Assembly (NCBI GenBank): GCA_958421945.1
Contig: CATZMZ010000012.1
Location: 1-42,259 of the forward strand
Direction: 5' to 3'
DNA length: 42,259 bases
Origin: an uncultured Eubacteriales bacterium
GTDB lineage: Bacteria; Bacillota; Clostridia; Christensenellales; Borkfalkiaceae
In this document: positions 38,491 through 42,259 of the stretch, one piece after another
How positions within the stretch are numbered: position 1 is the stretch's first letter
Layout: each line of letters starts with the position of its first letter
Notes under the pieces: generated by a model
Databases searched by the model: none
Seen by the model: the letters and a program-made list of their open reading frames with translations, nothing else
What the model was told of the DNA's origin: nothing
Translations under genes and position numbers: made by a program

Positions 38491-40126
38491 TGAAAAAGAC
38501 TATTCGGTATTGCCTGAGGTAACCATAATCCAAGAATCGGCGAAAATAGAATCGGAGGAGCATAAGCCGAAAAAACTTCGAGTTTGCGCCTATGCGCGGG
38601 TTTCAACGGAAAAAGAGGAGCAAGAATACAGTTTCGAAAATCAAAGAGACTACTACATGGATTATATCTCGAAACGATCCGATTGGGAGTTTGTCGGTAT
38701 ATATTCTGACTTCGGGTTGAGTGGGAAAAACAAAAAGCGTCCACAGTTTATCAAAATGATAGATGATTGCCATGCTGGGAAAATAGACAGAATCATTACA
38801 AAATCTATAAGTAGGTTCGCGCGTAACACAATTGATTGTATTCAAACTGTTAGAGATTTAAGGGAAAAAGGTATCGGCGTATATTTTGAGAGAGAAGGGA
38901 TTGATTCGCTTTCTCCGCAGAGTGCTCTCGTCTTATCAATTATGGCAATAGTAGCCGAGGAAGAGAGCAGAAGCATTTCCAACAACATCAAATGGGCTAT
39001 TCAAAAACAGTTTGCTCAAGGCCATTATTTAATACATACAAAACACTTTCTCGGCTATTCAAGAGAAGAAGATAACCGAATTATTATAATTCCCAAACAG
39101 GCTTTGGCTGTACGGAGTATATACCAGTTATACTTGGACGGAAAAAGCATTCACCAAATTGCCTTGGAAATGGAACTAAGGGAGATAGAATCGCCGGAGG
39201 GAAATAAAAACTGGGGAGATAGCACAATTTTATCTATATTAAAGAACGAGAAGTATAAGGGCGATTGCTTGTTGCAAAAAACTTATTCCCCGGATTTCTT
39301 GGCTTCCAAACGATATAAAAACACAGGACAACTTCGCAGTTATTACGTAAAAAGTCACCATGCGCCAATTATATCATCAGCAATGTTTGATGAGGTTCAA
39401 AATGAGATGCAACGTAGAAAAGACTTGCGAACTGGTTCGAAAGCGTATCCAAGTAAATATAGCGGGAAGAGTTGCTTAAGCGGATTGCTTATATGCGGAC
39501 AGTGTGGTGGTGTAATGCGTCGACATGTTCAATACCGTAAAGGTGGTGGCATCGGATATTGGGTTTGCCAAAGACATGACCAAGGCAGTTGTTCTATGAT
39601 GCAAATAAAAGAAAAAGTGATAATCGATGGGCTTCAAATGGTTATACGACAGATATTGTTTCAAAAAGAGCCGTTGTACACAGAGATGACGGATACGATT
39701 ATCAATTCTGCAAGGAAAGCACACAAGAGTAGCATAAAAAGTGTAAATGCAAAAATCAAAAGGGTTCAAAGACAAATACAACAAATAAAAGACGATTATA
39801 TAGAAGATGCGATTACGTATGAGGAATATTGCCACTTATCTCGTCAATTTATACATACTGAGCCATTCCTTGAATTGGAAAGAGAGGAAATGATACAAGA
39901 AAATAAATGTCTTGCACCAATTGAGCAACGAATAGAAGAAATATCTCAAAGGTTGAAGTTGCAAACGCTGTATGAACACTTCAACGAAGACTTAGTGCGT
40001 TATATCGTGGACGAAATAGAACTTGTAACAAATAAGTTGGCAATATGTCGATTGTCGAATGGTAGCGAGTACTATATGTTCTTGGATACTTGGGCCAAGG
40101 GAACGAAACGGATAAAGGAAGAATAA
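38483..40126 (+). CDS. Large serine recombinase 1
   Basis: A 547-aa site-specific recombinase. The catalytic resolvase domain has YARVSTEKEEQ with nucleophile Ser41, and ITKSISRFARNT near residues 105-117. The DNA-binding recombinase domain covers ~195-320. A zinc ribbon follows (CGQC at 338-341, with Cys near 367 and 375), then a coiled coil (~400-470). This layout matches TndX/TnpX-type integrases. ATG 38483, overlapping the small ORF by 8 nt and behind GAGGG, is preferred to an upstream in-frame start at 38441. Codon use is more AT-rich than in the sugar locus, supporting a foreign origin. Confidence 0.93.
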   Translation: MSSEKDYSVLPEVTIIQESAKIESEEHKPKKLRVCAYARVSTEKEEQEYSFENQRDYYMDYISKRSDWEFVGIYSDFGLSGKNKKRPQFIKMIDDCHAGKIDRIITKSISRFARNTIDCIQTVRDLREKGIGVYFEREGIDSLSPQSALVLSIMAIVAEEESRSISNNIKWAIQKQFAQGHYLIHTKHFLGYSREEDNRIIIIPKQALAVRSIYQLYLDGKSIHQIALEMELREIESPEGNKNWGDSTILSILKNEKYKGDCLLQKTYSPDFLASKRYKNTGQLRSYYVKSHHAPIISSAMFDEVQNEMQRRKDLRTGSKAYPSKYSGKSCLSGLLICGQCGGVMRRHVQYRKGGGIGYWVCQRHDQGSCSMMQIKEKVIIDGLQMVIRQILFQKEPLYTEMTDTIINSARKAHKSSIKSVNAKIKRVQRQIQQIKDDYIEDAITYEEYCHLSRQFIHTEPFLELEREEMIQENKCLAPIEQRIEEISQRLKLQTLYEHFNEDLVRYIVDEIELVTNKLAICRLSNGSEYYMFLDTWAKGTKRIKEE

Positions 40127-40170
40127 TGATACATTGGCAGATATTCGAGTCCTATAAGTGGAGCCAAGTG

Positions 40171-40217
40171 TGATGGTCTATAAGTCTTTTCTTATAGACC
40201 ATCATTTTTGCATTTTT
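40171..40217 (+). terminator. Intrinsic terminator after recombinase 1
   Basis: A perfect 14-bp stem (40171-40184 with 40191-40204) has a 6-nt loop and is followed by TTTTTGCATTTTT. This is a strong rho-independent terminator 44 nt past the stop. Confidence 0.85.
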
Positions 40218-40239
40218 AGGGGCATTTTCGCCCCTTTTT
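40218..40239 (+). terminator. Second terminator hairpin
   Basis: Stem AGGGGC (40218-40223) pairs with GCCCCT (40230-40235), with five Ts to 40239. It follows directly on the first terminator. Confidence 0.65.
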
Positions 40240-40262
40240 GAGCAATTTCATAGCAAATCACC

Positions 40263-40301
40263 AGACCGAGGAACGGAGAACCCGTTGCCCGGTCTTTTTT
40301 T
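40263..40301 (+). terminator. Third terminator hairpin
   Basis: Outer stem AGACC (40263-40267) with GGTCT (40291-40295) and inner stem AACGG (40272-40276) with CCGTT (40282-40286) are followed by a run of seven Ts. It may be a terminator or the 3' end of a small structured RNA. From 40302 to 40528 I see no convincing gene. Confidence 0.6.
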
Positions 40302-40528
40302 ATGCCCAAAAAAAGCGTAATTTCACACTTGAAGTCTGTCGGACGATAAGCACCGTCCAACAGGACTTGAATATCAAAACTGAATTAAAAAATCTTATTT
40401 ATAGCATCTTGGGGCGCGTATCCCATAGCAAAATACTGGGCGAAAGTTTATTATATATGTAGGCTCGGATAGGAGGCCTATTCGCTCGTGCTGATAAGGC
40501 AAATAATGGGCGAGGGGGAGGTGAGAAA

Positions 40529-41689
40529 ATGATACAACGAAGAGACAAAAAGAGGACAGCCTCTGCCAAGCGGATACAAGCGGCATTCTTGGGAGAGAAC
40601 CATATAGATATCGAAGAGATACCGCCAAAGGAAGAGTATGTCAGGGATACAGTAAACAAGCAATTGCGTGTCTGTGCCTATTGCCGAGTAAGTACAGACG
40701 AAGAGTCGCAGCAATCGAGCTACGAACTACAAGTCCAACATTACACGGAGTACATCAATAAGCACGACAATTGGACGCTTGTCGGTGTGTATGCCGATGA
40801 GGGTATTTCGGGAACATCGGTAAATCATCGCGTGCAGTTTTTGCAGATGATCCAAGATGCGGAAGACGGCAAGATAGATATGATTGTTACAAAATCAATC
40901 AGCCGTTTTGCAAGGAATACCCTTGACTGTATTTCCTACGTGCGAAGACTCAAAGCACTCAAACCGCCTGTCGGAGTATTCTTCGAAATGAACGGATACA
41001 ACACCTTGGACACCATCAGCGAAACTTTCCTTACACTGTTAAGCACGGTAGCGCAAGGTGAGTCCGAGGCAAAGTCGGAAGCCTTGAAATGGTCATATCG
41101 TCAGCGGTTTAAGAAGGGGATACCCGTAAACAATATGTGGGCGATAATGGGCTATGACACAGACGAAAACGGCAAGATATTCATAATCGAGAAAGAGGCT
41201 GAAATCGTAAGGTTTATGTTCACTGCATACTTGGAAGGCAAAAGCACGGTTGAGATAGCCGAAGCATTGACAATGGCTGAAATACCAACACCAAAAGGCA
41301 ATGTCAGATGGCAACCGGGAACGGTCGCAGGAATGCTACACAATGAAAAGTATTGCGGTGAAATGCGAATGCAAAAGACGGTCACGGTTGACTTGTTCTC
41401 GCATAAATCGGTAAAGAACGAGGGCATAGTTTCCCAATACCGAATGAAGAACTATCATCCGGCAATCGTCTCACGCAAGGTTTACGAGGACGTGCAAGAG
41501 CGTTTCCTCGATGGTGGCAATAGGGCTCGCCACACCAAAGAGCCCAAAATAAAGGTTAAGTTCAAACCTATTAAGTCAGGACTTTTGACAGGCTTCGTTC
41601 CTATCCCGTCCGCTGTTGAAAAGATAGACATCGAACAACTTAAAGAAATTTCTAAAAAACAAAAATCAAGGAGAAAACAAAAATGTTAA
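40529..41689 (+). CDS. Serine recombinase 2, lacking the zinc ribbon
   Basis: A 386-aa recombinase. An N-terminal extension of ~45 residues precedes the resolvase domain (YCRVSTDEESQ, Ser55; ITKSISRFARNT). The recombinase domain ends near residue 330 (ARHTKEPKIKVKFK). Where a CxxC zinc ribbon and coiled coil normally follow, the chain instead reads SGLLTGFVPIPSAVEKIDIE and a basic tail. It may be a naturally short partner or a truncated copy. GGGGGAGGTGAG precedes the start. Its last codons overlap the next gene by 7 nt. With recombinase 1 it may work as a pair, as other tandem serine recombinases do. Confidence 0.9.
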   Translation: MIQRRDKKRTASAKRIQAAFLGENHIDIEEIPPKEEYVRDTVNKQLRVCAYCRVSTDEESQQSSYELQVQHYTEYINKHDNWTLVGVYADEGISGTSVNHRVQFLQMIQDAEDGKIDMIVTKSISRFARNTLDCISYVRRLKALKPPVGVFFEMNGYNTLDTISETFLTLLSTVAQGESEAKSEALKWSYRQRFKKGIPVNNMWAIMGYDTDENGKIFIIEKEAEIVRFMFTAYLEGKSTVEIAEALTMAEIPTPKGNVRWQPGTVAGMLHNEKYCGEMRMQKTVTVDLFSHKSVKNEGIVSQYRMKNYHPAIVSRKVYEDVQERFLDGGNRARHTKEPKIKVKFKPIKSGLLTGFVPIPSAVEKIDIEQLKEISKKQKSRRKQKC

Positions 41690-42087
41690 AAGGTTTCAAA
41701 GTAATCAGCGTCTATGGCAACACCAGTGAATCGACCGTTACGGTCACCAACAAATACTTCAAATTCAATGCGGACACCGCAGCCGAACTTGGCTATCCCA
41801 AGTACATCCAAATGCTCATTGATGCAGACAACAAAAAGTTTGCTATACAGGCAACGGACGAACAGGACGCAAACTCGATTGAATTCAAAGTATCGGAGCC
41901 GTCCGAATCGGGCAAAAAGTCGGTCATCAATGTGGCATTCAAAGCCGCGCACGCAACGATTGTGCAGCTTATGCAGTGGGGCGATGGTGCATCGCGCAAG
42001 ATGAATGGTATCTTCGTTCCCGAAGAAAAGGCTATCATTTATGATCTGACAAAAGCAAACATGGTTTACAACAAGAAAGCGGACTAA
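41683..42087 (+). CDS. 134-aa protein coupled to recombinase 2, unknown function
   Basis: The ATG at 41683 overlaps the recombinase stop, with AAGGAG 10 nt upstream inside the recombinase gene. The product is a soluble, single-domain alpha/beta protein, opening MLKGFKVISVYGNTSES and containing KYFKFNADTAAELGYPKYIQ. It has no signal peptide, membrane span or familiar catalytic motif. Translational overlap with the recombinase suggests a function in recombination or its control. I do not recognise the family. Confidence 0.8.
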   Translation: MLKGFKVISVYGNTSESTVTVTNKYFKFNADTAAELGYPKYIQMLIDADNKKFAIQATDEQDANSIEFKVSEPSESGKKSVINVAFKAAHATIVQLMQWGDGASRKMNGIFVPEEKAIIYDLTKANMVYNKKAD

Positions 42088-42097
42088 TCTCCGCGGG

Positions 42098-42131
42098 GGA
42101 GTGGTTTTCGAAAAGAGAGCCGCTCCTTTTT
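42098..42131 (+). terminator. Terminator after the 134-aa gene
   Basis: Stem GGAGTGG (42098-42104) with CCGCTCC (42120-42126), including one T-G pair, is followed by TTTTT. It ends 44 nt past the stop codon. Confidence 0.75.
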
Positions 42132-42142
42132 ACAAATATAAC

Positions 42143-42152
42143 GGGGGGGGGG
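42143..42152. repeat. Ten-G homopolymer tract
   Basis: Ten consecutive Gs lie just upstream of a TAAGGAG ribosome binding site and a very short ORF (42166-42198, MVCKSKDIFA). Such tracts are prone to slippage, in the cell and in sequencing. Confidence 0.7.
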
Positions 42153-42222
42153 TAAGGAGTTTCGTATGGTTTGTAAAAGTAAGGACATTTTCGCATAAGG
42201 GGAGAGCGGAAAGGTATCGAAA

Positions 42223-42259
42223 ATGAGTAAAAAGAAACGAATTGTGGGTAAACTTTTGA
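42223..42259 (+). CDS. Start of a further gene, cut by the window edge
   Basis: ATG 42223 opens the frame MSKKKRIVGKLL, which is open to the window end, behind a purine-rich GGAAAGG. Too little is present to identify it. Its place in the recombinase cluster suggests another gene of the mobile element. Confidence 0.4.
   Translation, partial: MSKKKRIVGKLL

Noticed and set aside
40238..40462. Possible 74-aa gene between the two recombinases
   Set aside because: It begins at the end of one terminator hairpin and runs through another, has no ribosome binding site, and its product is not protein-like over the first half.

Overview
The window looks like a chromosome segment of an anaerobic, gut-type Clostridia-like Firmicute. 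The reasons are strong AGGAGG-type ribosome binding sites, a CUT1 sugar ABC transporter with a very large lipoprotein receptor, AraC-type regulators, lipobox lipoproteins with InlB/Listeria-Bacteroides repeats, and tandem serine recombinases of clostridial mobile-element type. The exact lineage is an inference. No rRNA, complete tRNA or CRISPR array was seen.

Positions 1-1400 are eroded DNA: C-terminal scraps of an unknown protein, of a tyrosine recombinase and of a type II secretion F-like membrane protein, a frameshifted small secreted protein, two hairpins and a composite dispersed repeat. From 1405 to 37925 lies one large, well-preserved polysaccharide-utilisation locus in two co-directional blocks, each with an AraC regulator on the minus strand at its head. 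Block 1 (2500-25584) encodes the sugar-binding lipoprotein and two permeases, a small lipoprotein, an 1175-aa Ig-like secreted protein, a DUF4838 lipoprotein and an InlB-repeat lipoprotein. It continues with a cytoplasmic DUF4838 enzyme, a TIM-barrel glycosidase-like protein, a GH36 alpha-galactosidase, a cytoplasmic metallophosphoesterase, an aldose 1-epimerase, a 40-aa peptide and a secreted multidomain metallophosphoesterase. Block 2 (27026-37925) encodes a GH39 enzyme, a GH106-like enzyme, a beta-propeller protein, an unrecognised 1006-aa glycosidase-like protein, L-fucose mutarotase (FucU) and L-fucose isomerase (FucI).

The likely logic, partly inferred, is that lipid-anchored and secreted proteins bind and trim a complex, branched heteroglycan at the cell surface. 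The transporter imports large oligosaccharides, and cytoplasmic enzymes take them apart to galactose, possibly rhamnose or xylose-type sugars, and L-fucose. Two protein families (DUF4838 and metallophosphoesterase) occur once outside and once inside the cell. Three exported proteins share an unnamed C-terminal module. No transporter ATPase, fuculokinase, fuculose-phosphate aldolase or recognisable fucosidase is in the window.

From about 38200 to the end the DNA changes in codon style and content. A tRNA-3'-end-like sequence lies beside a small ORF, two serine recombinases, a coupled 134-aa protein of unknown role and the start of another gene. This is most likely the left end of an integrated mobile element.
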